Source of the DNA: Anaerococcus vaginalis ATCC 51170
GTDB taxonomy: Bacteria; Bacillota; Clostridia; Tissierellales; Peptoniphilaceae
Reading direction: 5' to 3'
NCBI RefSeq assembly: GCF_000163295.1
Contig: NZ_GG700527.1
Coordinates: 883,166 to 947,165 of the forward strand
DNA length: 64,000 nucleotides
The notes under the pieces are model-generated. The model was not told the DNA's origin and ran no database searches. It worked only from the letters and a program-made list of their open reading frames with translations. Position 1 is the first letter of the stretch; each line of letters opens with the position of its first letter. The translations under genes were made by a program, and so were the position numbers. Below, one piece after another: positions 8,806 through 16,572 of this stretch.

Positions 8806-10547
8806 TTATTACCTTCTTTCACACTTTGAAAATATGATTGAATATTGTTATTTAGTGTTGCAAATTTTTCAATTTCATCATTTTTAATATCATATTTCAT
8901 TGAATTAATTTTGGCTATTAATGTTTTATCGTAAATATTTTTATAAGATATTCCCTCTTCGATTAAATTTTTTGAAATATTAAAATAATTTTCTATAACT
9001 TTTAGCATTTGAATTTGCTTATTTAATGGAACATATTTATCGGTATCATTAAAGGCATTTTGTTGAAGAAAAGCAATTTTAATCATACTTGCTACATCCA
9101 AAAGATTTTTTTGTTTATCTGATAGGGAATCTTTTCCTACTAGCATTACTATTGATTGTAACTTGTCTTCTTCAGTTAAAATTTCCATCATTTTATTTCT
9201 TAGCGAAACTATATCTTCCCCACTAATATTTTCATAATAATTTGCCATTTGATTTAGGTAATTTGAATATGAATTTAACCAATTTATAGCAGGATAATGT
9301 CTTGAATAAGCAAGATTTTTATCAAGCCCCAAAAATACATTTACACTTCTTCTAGTGTTTTCTGTTACAGGCTCAGAAAAATCTCCGCCTGTTGGAGAAA
9401 CTGCTCCAATAAGAGTAACAGAACCATGACTTCCATTTAAATTTATAAAATCGCCTGCTCTTTCATAAAATTGCGAAAGTCGTGAGCCAAGATAAGCTGG
9501 GTATCCTTCTTCAGCTGGAATTTCTTCAAGTCTTGCAGAAATTTCTCTTAAAGCCTCTGCCCATCTTGATGTAGAATCTGCCATCAAAGCAACATCATAA
9601 CCCATATCTCTAAAATATTCAGCCATAGTTATTCCTGTGTAAATACTTGCCTCTCTTGCAGCTACTGGCATATTTGAAGTATTTGCAATAAGAATTGTTC
9701 GCTCCATTAATCCTCTGCCTGTATTAGGATCAATAAGATTAGGAAAATCTTCGAGAACTTGAGTCATTTCGTTACCACGTTCTCCACAACCAATATAAAT
9801 AATTATATCTGCATTAGAATATTGAGCCAATTGGTGTTGAAGCATAGTCTTTCCTGTTCCAAAACCCCCAGGAATTGCAACTGTTCCTCCCTTTGCAACA
9901 GGAAAAAATATATCCAAAACTCTTTGACCAGTAAGTAAAAGTTCACTTAAAGGTTTATTTCTTTTAATCGGTCTTTGAACTCTTACAGGCCAATATTGAT
10001 ACAATTTTAAATCTTCAATTTTTTCTTTAGTTTTAACTTTTACAATTGTATCTTCAATACAATATTTTCCATCATCTAAAACTTCTAGGACTTCTCCATC
10101 AAAATTTGACATTAGCCTATGTTCAATTATTGGACTTTCATCAATAGTTGCATATATTTGACCTTTTTTTATTTTATCGCCAACTTTTACTTTGATTTTT
10201 ACATCCCATTTTTTCTTTTCATCAAGATTTGAAAGGCCAAGTCCTGATGGAATAAAAGAGCCATGCTTTAAAGCAATTTTATCTAGCGGTCTTTGAATTC
10301 CATCAAACATATTTCCAATCATTCCAGGTCCAAGTCTTACTGATAAGGGTCTGTTTGTTTTTATTATTTCATCATTTATTTTCAAACCTGATGTATCTTC
10401 GTAAACTTGAATTATAGCATAATCCCCATCTATTGAAACAACTTCTCCAATAAGTTTACCTACAGTTACCATCTCTCTTATTTTTAAATCTGACGCATTT
10501 CTAGCCTTTATTACAGGACCATTTATAGATTTAATTGTTGGAGTCAT
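8802..10547 (-). CDS. atpA: V/A-type ATP synthase subunit A (catalytic)
   Basis: Catalytic ATP-binding subunit. With the start at 10547 it has 581 residues, starting [15 protein letters not shown]. This start is chosen because GGAGG lies correctly spaced before it; the alternative ATG ten codons upstream lacks a ribosome site. The Walker A motif PGGFGTGKT is at residues 226-234, the A-specific bulge insert lies around residues 105-185, and the Walker B/arginine region follows ([16 protein letters not shown]). It overlaps the end of atpE by 17 bases. Confidence 0.97.
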   Translation of the reverse strand: MTPTIKSINGPVIKARNASDLKIREMVTVGKLIGEVVSIDGDYAIIQVYEDTSGLKINDEIIKTNRPLSVRLGPGMIGNMFDGIQRPLDKIALKHGSFIPSGLGLSNLDEKKKWDVKIKVKVGDKIKKGQIYATIDESPIIEHRLMSNFDGEVLEVLDDGKYCIEDTIVKVKTKEKIEDLKLYQYWPVRVQRPIKRNKPLSELLLTGQRVLDIFFPVAKGGTVAIPGGFGTGKTMLQHQLAQYSNADIIIYIGCGERGNEMTQVLEDFPNLIDPNTGRGLMERTILIANTSNMPVAAREASIYTGITMAEYFRDMGYDVALMADSTSRWAEALREISARLEEIPAEEGYPAYLGSRLSQFYERAGDFINLNGSHGSVTLIGAVSPTGGDFSEPVTENTRRSVNVFLGLDKNLAYSRHYPAINWLNSYSNYLNQMANYYENISGEDIVSLRNKMMEILTEEDKLQSIVMLVGKDSLSDKQKNLLDVASMIKIAFLQQNAFNDTDKYVPLNKQIQMLKVIENYFNISKNLIEEGISYKNIYDKTLIAKINSMKYDIKNDEIEKFATLNNNIQSYFQSVKEGNK

Positions 10548-11151
10548 TCTTATCCTCCATTTCTTTTTCAAATTCATCAGAAATTATTTTATAAAATTTG
10601 CTTCCTATTTCATATTTATAATTATCTAATTTTTTTTCTAAAGAATAATCATATTGATAAGTAAAATCTTTATTTTTTATAATAAAGCCTCCTATTTTTG
10701 AATCATCCATTTCTTCTGTTTTAAAATCAAATAATTCTTGGTCAGATTTTTTTACACACAATATCAATTCTTTATCATTTTCAGATAAATTCTTATATAT
10801 TTCATTTGCCTTTATTGCAAGTTTTTTCTTATATTCATTAGTATTTGAATAATTTTTTAACTCATCTTTAATTTCTTCAATTAATTCATCAAGCAAAGAT
10901 TCTTTGAATTTGTTATATGAAGTTTTTTTATTTTGAGAAATATTTGCAATTTTTTCATTTTTTCTTGCATTGGCAAATTCTTTTCTTTTTTCTATATAAA
11001 GTTTATAATTTTTATCTAAGTCATCCTTAATTTCATTTAAAGTTTTTGAAGAAAAGTCTGTTGAATCATATAATTCTTTTTCGCTTTTTCTTTTTTCATT
11101 TGACCAAACCATCTTCCTAAAGCTTGAAATTTTTGCACTTAAATCTAGCAT
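10531..11151 (-). CDS. atpE: V/A-type ATP synthase subunit E-like (peripheral stalk)
   Basis: Probable peripheral stalk subunit that, with a G/H partner, holds the A3B3 head still. The 206 residues are strongly charged: a long Lys/Glu-rich helix covers about residues 15-110, then a mixed alpha/beta C-terminal domain follows, as in E subunits. Sequence conservation is weak and the call relies on position between F and A, length and architecture. The ATG follows AAAGGAGA. The usual partner, a separate G/H subunit, is not found as a separate gene in this operon. Confidence 0.75.
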   Translation of the reverse strand: MLDLSAKISSFRKMVWSNEKRKSEKELYDSTDFSSKTLNEIKDDLDKNYKLYIEKRKEFANARKNEKIANISQNKKTSYNKFKESLLDELIEEIKDELKNYSNTNEYKKKLAIKANEIYKNLSENDKELILCVKKSDQELFDFKTEEMDDSKIGGFIIKNKDFTYQYDYSLEKKLDNYKYEIGSKFYKIISDEFEKEMEDKNDSNN

Positions 11152-11165
11152 TTAAGTCTCCTTTA

Positions 11166-11402
11166 CTAATCTAAAACTACTACTAAAGGAGTAGCATTTT
11201 CTACCCTATAATTTTCTACCTCATCTTTTATTTTCTCATAGCAATATTTTGAAAATATAATTAAAGCTAAGTCTTTTTCTTTTGTAAAATCTTTAAAATT
11301 ATAAGATATTTCTTCTTCATTTTCTAAAATCAAACCATCAATTCCTCCAAGCCTAAAGCCAAGAAGAAAAGATAAGTCATTTGTAATTACTTTTGCTTTC
11401 AT
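11166..11402 (-). CDS. atpF: V/A-type ATP synthase subunit F, short form
   Basis: Small regulatory subunit that sits on the central shaft with D. From the ATG at 11402 it has 78 residues; a TTG three codons earlier is possible. The Rossmann-like core is visible (KVITNDLSFLLGFRLGGIDG, then LALIIFSKYCYEKI and ATPLVVVLD). Typical F subunits are about 100 residues and continue with a glycine-rich turn and a C-terminal helix; this one stops right after the last core strand. There is no visible ribosome site, so translation probably depends on atpK, whose stop overlaps. Confidence 0.8.
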   Translation of the reverse strand: MKAKVITNDLSFLLGFRLGGIDGLILENEEEISYNFKDFTKEKDLALIIFSKYCYEKIKDEVENYRVENATPLVVVLD

Positions 11403-11403
11403 T

Positions 11404-11829
11404 TTAAGCAAATAAAATCATTATAGAAATAATTACACCAAAGATTGCAATACCTTCAGCAAGTCCTACGAAAATTATTGTTCTTCCAAGAATTGATGCA
11501 TCTTCTGAAATTGCTCCAAGAGCTGCTGAGCCTACTTGACCTACTGCATATCCTGTTCCTATTGTTGCAAGACCTGTTGATAAGGCTGCCCCAATATATT
11601 TCAAGCCACTTGCTGTTTCACTAGCACTTCCAGCTGTAGCTGCTTTAACACCATTTGGTAAAACTAAAACCAAAATCATAACCATTATTGGTATAAATGT
11701 AGATAAATTTATTTTTAAAGCTTTTCTTATTTTTTCTTTTGAGCTATCTTCATTATTTTTTAATAGATATAAACCTGAATAAATTGTTATAACAACGCAC
11801 GCTAATGCTAATATTGAAATTAAAATCAT
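11404..11829 (-). CDS. atpK: V/A-type ATP synthase subunit K (c-ring proteolipid)
   Basis: Membrane rotor subunit that carries the transported ion. The 141 residues have four hydrophobic segments: two N-terminal ones (about 1-24 and 45-65) and a conserved hairpin (about 75-141). The ion-binding glutamate is in GLAEGIAIFG of the last helix and a glutamine lies in AVGQVGSAALG of the preceding helix. Only the second hairpin has the carboxylate, as in duplicated V-type proteolipids. Ion choice, Na+ or H+, cannot be settled from this. Start follows AAGGAG. Confidence 0.92.
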   Translation of the reverse strand: MILISILALACVVITIYSGLYLLKNNEDSSKEKIRKALKINLSTFIPIMVMILVLVLPNGVKAATAGSASETASGLKYIGAALSTGLATIGTGYAVGQVGSAALGAISEDASILGRTIIFVGLAEGIAIFGVIISIMILFA

Positions 11830-11839
11830 TATTTTCTCC

Positions 11840-13255
11840 TTATAATTTACTTATTGGACTAAATTTTTGTCCATCTCCCTTGTAATATTTACTAAACATT
11901 TCATAAAATTCTAATCTTAAACCTTGAATAAATACAATCATTCCTTCAAGTCCTATTATTAAAATATTTCCAAATATTAAAATAATAATTCCTATAATTC
12001 CTCCGCCAACAAGCTTACTCATAACTTCAAATGCCATATATAAACCGACGTGGTTTATAGCAAACGCACCTACTCTTGTAAAAGAAACAAGATTTGAAAA
12101 TACAGAAAGCAAGGCTTCAATTATAGAAAATGAACTTTCTATATAATAATCAGCAGAAGATTGATCATATATTGGATTAATACCTAACATTTTTCTAGAA
12201 ATTGGTTGTTTAAATATCATCAATATAATTGATAATACAAGTAAAATTATTGAAAATTTCATTGGCAATGGATTAATTTTTACAATATTTAAAATGATTA
12301 AAATAAATGAAATCATCATAATTAATCCTGCTATACCTTCTTTTCCAAAAACTCCTTCTTCTAAATCTTTTTGCTTGTGAAGTTTATTATAAATTCCTAA
12401 GATATAGGATATAAGAATTAGAATAACTCCAAAGGCGACTGAAGCAACTAATACTTTTAAAATATTATCAAATGGTTTAATTAATAATGTTGGTATTAAA
12501 TCTTCAATTCCAAAAAATGATCCATACATTATGCCAAAAAAGCAAGCAGAAAATCCTATTCTTCTTACTAATTGACCAAATATTTTATTTTTCTTTTCTA
12601 CTAGAAAGCTAGCCAATATAAAAATTAATCCCTGTCCTAGATCACCAAACATCATTCCATACAAAAGCATATAAGTTATTGCGAAAAATCCTGTCGGATC
12701 TATTTCATTGTAGTTTGGTGCTCCATACATATTAACCAAAAACTCAAAGGGCCTAGTTAGTTTATTATTTTTTAATTTAGTTGGTGGGTTTGCTATTGTC
12801 TGGCTATTTTTTTTTTGATCTACCAAACTGTCTTCATATTTTTCTACAGAATCTTTTACAACTTGTAATTTTGATTCTGGTACCCAACCTGAAAGATAAA
12901 AATACTTTCTACCTTTTAACATTTTATCTTTTATTTTAGAAGACTTCTTATAAAAATCTATAGTTTTTGGAAGGTTTTTTAATTCATCTATATTATCATT
13001 TTTTATTTTTTCAAGATTTTCATTTATCTTTTTAAGCTTAATTTTATTTTCTTGGTATTCTTTTTTTATCTCTTCTAAACTTTTATTTTCTGGAATATCC
13101 TTATCAATAAAACCCAAAGATGAAATTGTTCTATTTACTTCATCTTCAACACTTTTTGGATAAACTAAAAGATAATCTTCATTCCCACTTTCAATAGATT
13201 GGTTTATATTATTTTCATTCTTATCTTTAAATCCTAATTTTTCCAATAATTTCAT
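11840..13255 (-). CDS. atpI: V/A-type ATP synthase subunit I, C-terminal piece
   Basis: Stator subunit that forms the ion half-channels against the c-ring. This 471-residue piece holds the second half of the cytosolic arm (DYLLVYPKSVEDEV, a coiled coil at about 55-105, then FYLSGWVPESKL) and the membrane domain with about seven or eight segments from residue 190 on, including MMFGDLGQGLIF and the SFTRVGAFAINHVG segment with the conserved arginine. It begins MKLLEKLGF after AAGGCAGG. It is in the same frame as the upstream piece, separated from its TAG stop by four codons. Confidence 0.88.
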   Translation of the reverse strand: MKLLEKLGFKDKNENNINQSIESGNEDYLLVYPKSVEDEVNRTISSLGFIDKDIPENKSLEEIKKEYQENKIKLKKINENLEKIKNDNIDELKNLPKTIDFYKKSSKIKDKMLKGRKYFYLSGWVPESKLQVVKDSVEKYEDSLVDQKKNSQTIANPPTKLKNNKLTRPFEFLVNMYGAPNYNEIDPTGFFAITYMLLYGMMFGDLGQGLIFILASFLVEKKNKIFGQLVRRIGFSACFFGIMYGSFFGIEDLIPTLLIKPFDNILKVLVASVAFGVILILISYILGIYNKLHKQKDLEEGVFGKEGIAGLIMMISFILIILNIVKINPLPMKFSIILLVLSIILMIFKQPISRKMLGINPIYDQSSADYYIESSFSIIEALLSVFSNLVSFTRVGAFAINHVGLYMAFEVMSKLVGGGIIGIIILIFGNILIIGLEGMIVFIQGLRLEFYEMFSKYYKGDGQKFSPISKL

Positions 13256-13267
13256 AAAACCTGCCTT

Positions 13268-14140
13268 CTAGTCAATAATCTTTTCAAAGAATTCTTTTAC
13301 TAACTTATCTTTCTTTTCATTAAAAACTTTTTTACTTTCTAATTTTTGCTCTTCGTAAAATTCTTCTATTTCTTTTTTCTTATAATCCGCTTCTTTTAAA
13401 ATATCATCATAAATTTTATTGGAATCATCCTTAGTTTTTGAATCATAATTTTTGTTTAGTTCAAGACTAACTTTATTAACATTCTCTTTTTCATTTTTTA
13501 GTATTACATCAGTATCATTTCTTAATTTTGTCGTTTCATCATCTATACTATAAATACTTTTCAAAGCTTCCTTATTAGTTTTTATATTTGGATCATTTTT
13601 TTGTAAATGAATAATTAATGACGGTATAGATTCGTAATTATTTTTTAATATAAACCTACCGTCTTTACTAACTTCTCCCAATCTATAATTAAAATAATTT
13701 AAATTTGTTATTTTATTTATATTTATTTCTTCATTTTCAAGTGCTTGTAAGTTATTTATATATTCTTCAAGCTTTTTGTTTTTTTCTTCTAAATCTTTTT
13801 TCTTTTCTATATTATCTTCAAGCATTTTTAGTAAATTTTTAAGTTTTTCATCATTAATTCTTTTTCCATTATCGGAATCTTCTAAATTCAAAAATTCTTT
13901 AATATCTTCAAGATTTTTTATAAAAGTAGAATCTATTTTTTCAAAGCTATCTAGCTCATTAAAGTCCTCTGTTTTATCGATATTTTCTTCGCTAGCTTTT
14001 ATAGAAAACTCTCTGTTTTGTACTTGCCTAAAGGCATCAACTTGATCAAATTCATCAATGTTAATTAAATCTTCAAGAAAATCATCTAAATTTTCAAGTT
14101 TAGCCATTATATTAACTAAGTGCATTTTTTCGACAGCCAT
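13268..14140 (-). CDS. V/A-type ATP synthase subunit I, N-terminal piece with coiled-coil tail
   Basis: The 290-residue protein starts MAVEKMHLVNIMAKL, which matches the N-terminus of subunit I, and has the coiled coil (about 95-150) and the FNYRLGEVSKDGRF strand region of its cytosolic arm. From about residue 190 the sequence leaves the subunit I pattern and becomes a charged helix (DDILKEADYKKKEIEEF onwards) ending FFEKIID, which resembles the stalk subunit G/H. It starts after a strong GAGGTGAT, ends at TAG, and the rest of subunit I follows in frame. Read as a split gene, or a fusion of I-N with a stalk helix. Confidence 0.7.
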   Translation of the reverse strand: MAVEKMHLVNIMAKLENLDDFLEDLINIDEFDQVDAFRQVQNREFSIKASEENIDKTEDFNELDSFEKIDSTFIKNLEDIKEFLNLEDSDNGKRINDEKLKNLLKMLEDNIEKKKDLEEKNKKLEEYINNLQALENEEININKITNLNYFNYRLGEVSKDGRFILKNNYESIPSLIIHLQKNDPNIKTNKEALKSIYSIDDETTKLRNDTDVILKNEKENVNKVSLELNKNYDSKTKDDSNKIYDDILKEADYKKKEIEEFYEEQKLESKKVFNEKKDKLVKEFFEKIID

Positions 14141-14144
14141 TTTA

Positions 14145-15122
14145 TCACCTCTTTATTATATAATGTTTCTTTTCATCCTTATCAAAAGTTTCATCAAATT
14201 CAAGCATACTTATGATATTTTTATTAGAAATTTCCATCATATCAACTATATAAATTAATTTGAGCAAATCATATTTTGAATTATTTAATCTTTTTGAATT
14301 ATCACTCAATAAATCTTGCTTTGCTTTATAGAAATTAGAAGAATTATTAAATAATGAATTATAAGGACTTCCTAATATTTTTTCCTTAACTTTATCTAGA
14401 CTTAATTTTGATAATTTTTTTAAATCTTCTGTTTTTAGATATTTGCCTCCTTCAATTAAATAATTAAATATTTCATAATCATTTAAAATAAAGTAGTTTT
14501 TTAATCTAAATAACATTTCAATATTAAAAATATCAATTTCTTTACCTATAAATTCTCTAAGCTCCTTGCCAAGATTTTTTGGAAGTTTTTTAGTTTCTTC
14601 TAAAAGGTCTCTATAATAAAATTTATTTAATGAATTAGATATTAGAAAAATTATAGAATCTTTTTGCATATTTTCATTTAAAAATGGATAAAGAGTTCTA
14701 TAATACCTAGTTGACTTAGATTTTTCCACAAAAGTTTGAAAATCATCGTCTTTTGATACATTTATATTTTGAGAAAATTTTTCTCTTTTTATAATATCTA
14801 AACTATCTTTCAAATGCTCATTTAAAATCGCCTGAACAATTAATTGAATTAATTGTAGTTCAAATTTTGAAATATATTTTATAAAGAAATTTTTCTCTTC
14901 TCCTTTAAGAAATTTCAAAAATGAATTTAAATCGTCATATAAGCTATTGGAAAGAAAAATTTCCATATCTTTTTTAGAGTAAATATTAGGTATTTCACTT
15001 TTATTTGCTCTAATAATATCTAATTTTCTTTCCAAACTGTCTTCGTACAATAAATCTCTACAAATTTCTTTACTAGGCAATTTCCCAAGTTTAGCTTTTG
15101 CTTTTACTACATAAGCTCTCAT
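14145..15122 (-). CDS. atpC: V/A-type ATP synthase subunit C (d-like collar)
   Basis: Funnel-shaped subunit joining the rotor shaft to the c-ring. The 325-residue, all-helical, hydrophilic protein has three tandem helical sections each with an NYFILNDYE- or YDLLKLIY-like core, as in the AC39/C family. Conservation is loose, so the call also uses length and position next to subunit I. The ATG follows AAGAAGG. Only 20 bases separate it from the miaB stop, with no room for a promoter, so the ATPase operon is probably transcribed with miaB. Confidence 0.82.
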   Translation of the reverse strand: MRAYVVKAKAKLGKLPSKEICRDLLYEDSLERKLDIIRANKSEIPNIYSKKDMEIFLSNSLYDDLNSFLKFLKGEEKNFFIKYISKFELQLIQLIVQAILNEHLKDSLDIIKREKFSQNINVSKDDDFQTFVEKSKSTRYYRTLYPFLNENMQKDSIIFLISNSLNKFYYRDLLEETKKLPKNLGKELREFIGKEIDIFNIEMLFRLKNYFILNDYEIFNYLIEGGKYLKTEDLKKLSKLSLDKVKEKILGSPYNSLFNNSSNFYKAKQDLLSDNSKRLNNSKYDLLKLIYIVDMMEISNKNIISMLEFDETFDKDEKKHYIIKR

Positions 15123-15142
15123 AGTGCCTTCTTTCTTAATAT

Positions 15143-16501
15143 TTAATCTTGGACTAGTTCTCCTGATATTGTAAATGAAGTGTTATCTGTGATTTTTACT
15201 TTTACGATTTGCCCTATTAAATTTTTATCCGCTTTAACATGAACTAATTTAAAAGTATCTGTCCTGCCTGTTAGAACATTTTTATTATTTTTACTTTCAG
15301 ATTCTAACAAGACTTCAACAACTTTACCTACATATTCTTTATTTTTTTCATTAAATATTGGATAAAGAGTATCCAGTAATCTATCAAACCTATCTTGAAC
15401 AATTTTATCGTCAATTGGATCCAATTTAGCAGCTTTTGTTTTTGGTCTTGGAGAATATTTAAAAGTAAAAGCAGTATCAAATCCTACTTTTCTACAAACA
15501 TCTAAAGTTTCTTGGAAATCTTCTTCTGTTTCAGTAGGATAACCTACAATAATATCCGTAGAAATTGCAATACCAGGAATCTCTTCTTTTAATTTTCTAG
15601 CTTTTTCTAAATATTGCTCTTTATTATATTTTCTATTCATATCTTTAAGAACTTTGTCAGAACCTGATTGCATAGGAAGGTGAAAATAATTACATATATT
15701 ATCATTTTCTTTAATAACTCTAATTAAATCATCAGATAAGTCTTTTGGATGACTTGTTGTAAATCTTAATCTTTGAAGTCCTTCAATTTTTGCACATTTT
15801 TCTAAAAGTTCTGGAAAAGTTACATTAAAGTCTGATTTGTTTCCATAAGAATTTACATTTTGTCCTAAAAGTGTGATTTCTTTATAGCCATTTTTAACTA
15901 AATTTTCAATTTCTTCAATAATGTGAGATGGTCTTCTACTTTCTTCTCTTCCTCTTGATTGAGGAACTATACAATATGAACAGAAATTATCGCAACCTCT
16001 CATTATATTTACATAAGCTTGAAAATTATTTTTGCTATTATAATTTACGTAATCATCTTTTACATTATCTTCTGAAACATCAATTACTCTTTCGCCTGTT
16101 TCTAAATATTTAAATAATAGATCTGGCAAAGAATTTATATTTTTAGTTCCAAAAATTATATCAACTTCTTTGTGTTTTTTTTCTATAACTTCTCTAGCAA
16201 CGCTAGTTTGCATCATACAACCTGATACCGCTATAATTTTTTCAGGATTTTCTTCTTTTAATTTTTTTAAACTTGATACTTGACCATAAAGTTTTAATTC
16301 AGCATTCTCTCTTACAAGACAAGTGTTAAATAAAATAAAATCAGCATCATTTCTATCATCAGTTTTTGTATAACCTAAATCTTCTAATATATACGAAATT
16401 CTTTCAGAGTCATGTTCATTCATCTGACAACCAAACGTTGTTATATTATATTTTTTATTTACAAAATAATTCTTATATTTTTCATTATTTTTTAATTGCA
16501 T
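15143..16501 (-). CDS. miaB: tRNA-2-methylthio-N6-dimethylallyladenosine synthase
   Basis: Radical SAM enzyme that adds a methylthio group to i6A37 of tRNAs reading U-starting codons. All six cluster cysteines are present: 25, 61 and 95 for the auxiliary cluster and the CxxxCxxC motif at 170, 174 and 177. A C-terminal TRAM domain covers about residues 385-450. The 452-residue length is normal. The ATG follows AAGGAGATAT. It stands between the ispH-rpsA terminator, 16 bases upstream, and the V-ATPase genes, 20 bases downstream. Confidence 0.97.
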   Translation of the reverse strand: MQLKNNEKYKNYFVNKKYNITTFGCQMNEHDSERISYILEDLGYTKTDDRNDADFILFNTCLVRENAELKLYGQVSSLKKLKEENPEKIIAVSGCMMQTSVAREVIEKKHKEVDIIFGTKNINSLPDLLFKYLETGERVIDVSEDNVKDDYVNYNSKNNFQAYVNIMRGCDNFCSYCIVPQSRGREESRRPSHIIEEIENLVKNGYKEITLLGQNVNSYGNKSDFNVTFPELLEKCAKIEGLQRLRFTTSHPKDLSDDLIRVIKENDNICNYFHLPMQSGSDKVLKDMNRKYNKEQYLEKARKLKEEIPGIAISTDIIVGYPTETEEDFQETLDVCRKVGFDTAFTFKYSPRPKTKAAKLDPIDDKIVQDRFDRLLDTLYPIFNEKNKEYVGKVVEVLLESESKNNKNVLTGRTDTFKLVHVKADKNLIGQIVKVKITDNTSFTISGELVQD

Positions 16502-16517
16502 ATATCTCCTTACAGCT

Positions 16518-16549
16518 AAAAAAGAGATGATCTAGACCATCTCTTTTTT
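16518..16549 (-). terminator. Intrinsic terminator after ispH-rpsA
   Basis: AAAAAAGAGATG (16518-16529) pairs with CATCTCTTTTTT (16538-16549) over an 8-base loop, giving a T run on the minus strand. It ends 16 bases before the miaB start codon, so it sits directly upstream of the miaB ribosome site. Confidence 0.85.
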
Positions 16550-16572
16550 GTATAATTGTAAATTATCAGATA

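Noticed and set aside
10548..10577. Start of atpA ten codons earlier
   Set aside because: No ribosome site before it, the added KKKWRIR is not in the family, and GGAGG is correctly placed for the ATG at 10547.
13253..13270. Interpreting the subunit I split as a plain frameshift
   Set aside because: Both pieces are in the same frame, so a frameshift is not needed; only the TAG interrupts them. A read error at the TAG remains possible and is listed in the finding.
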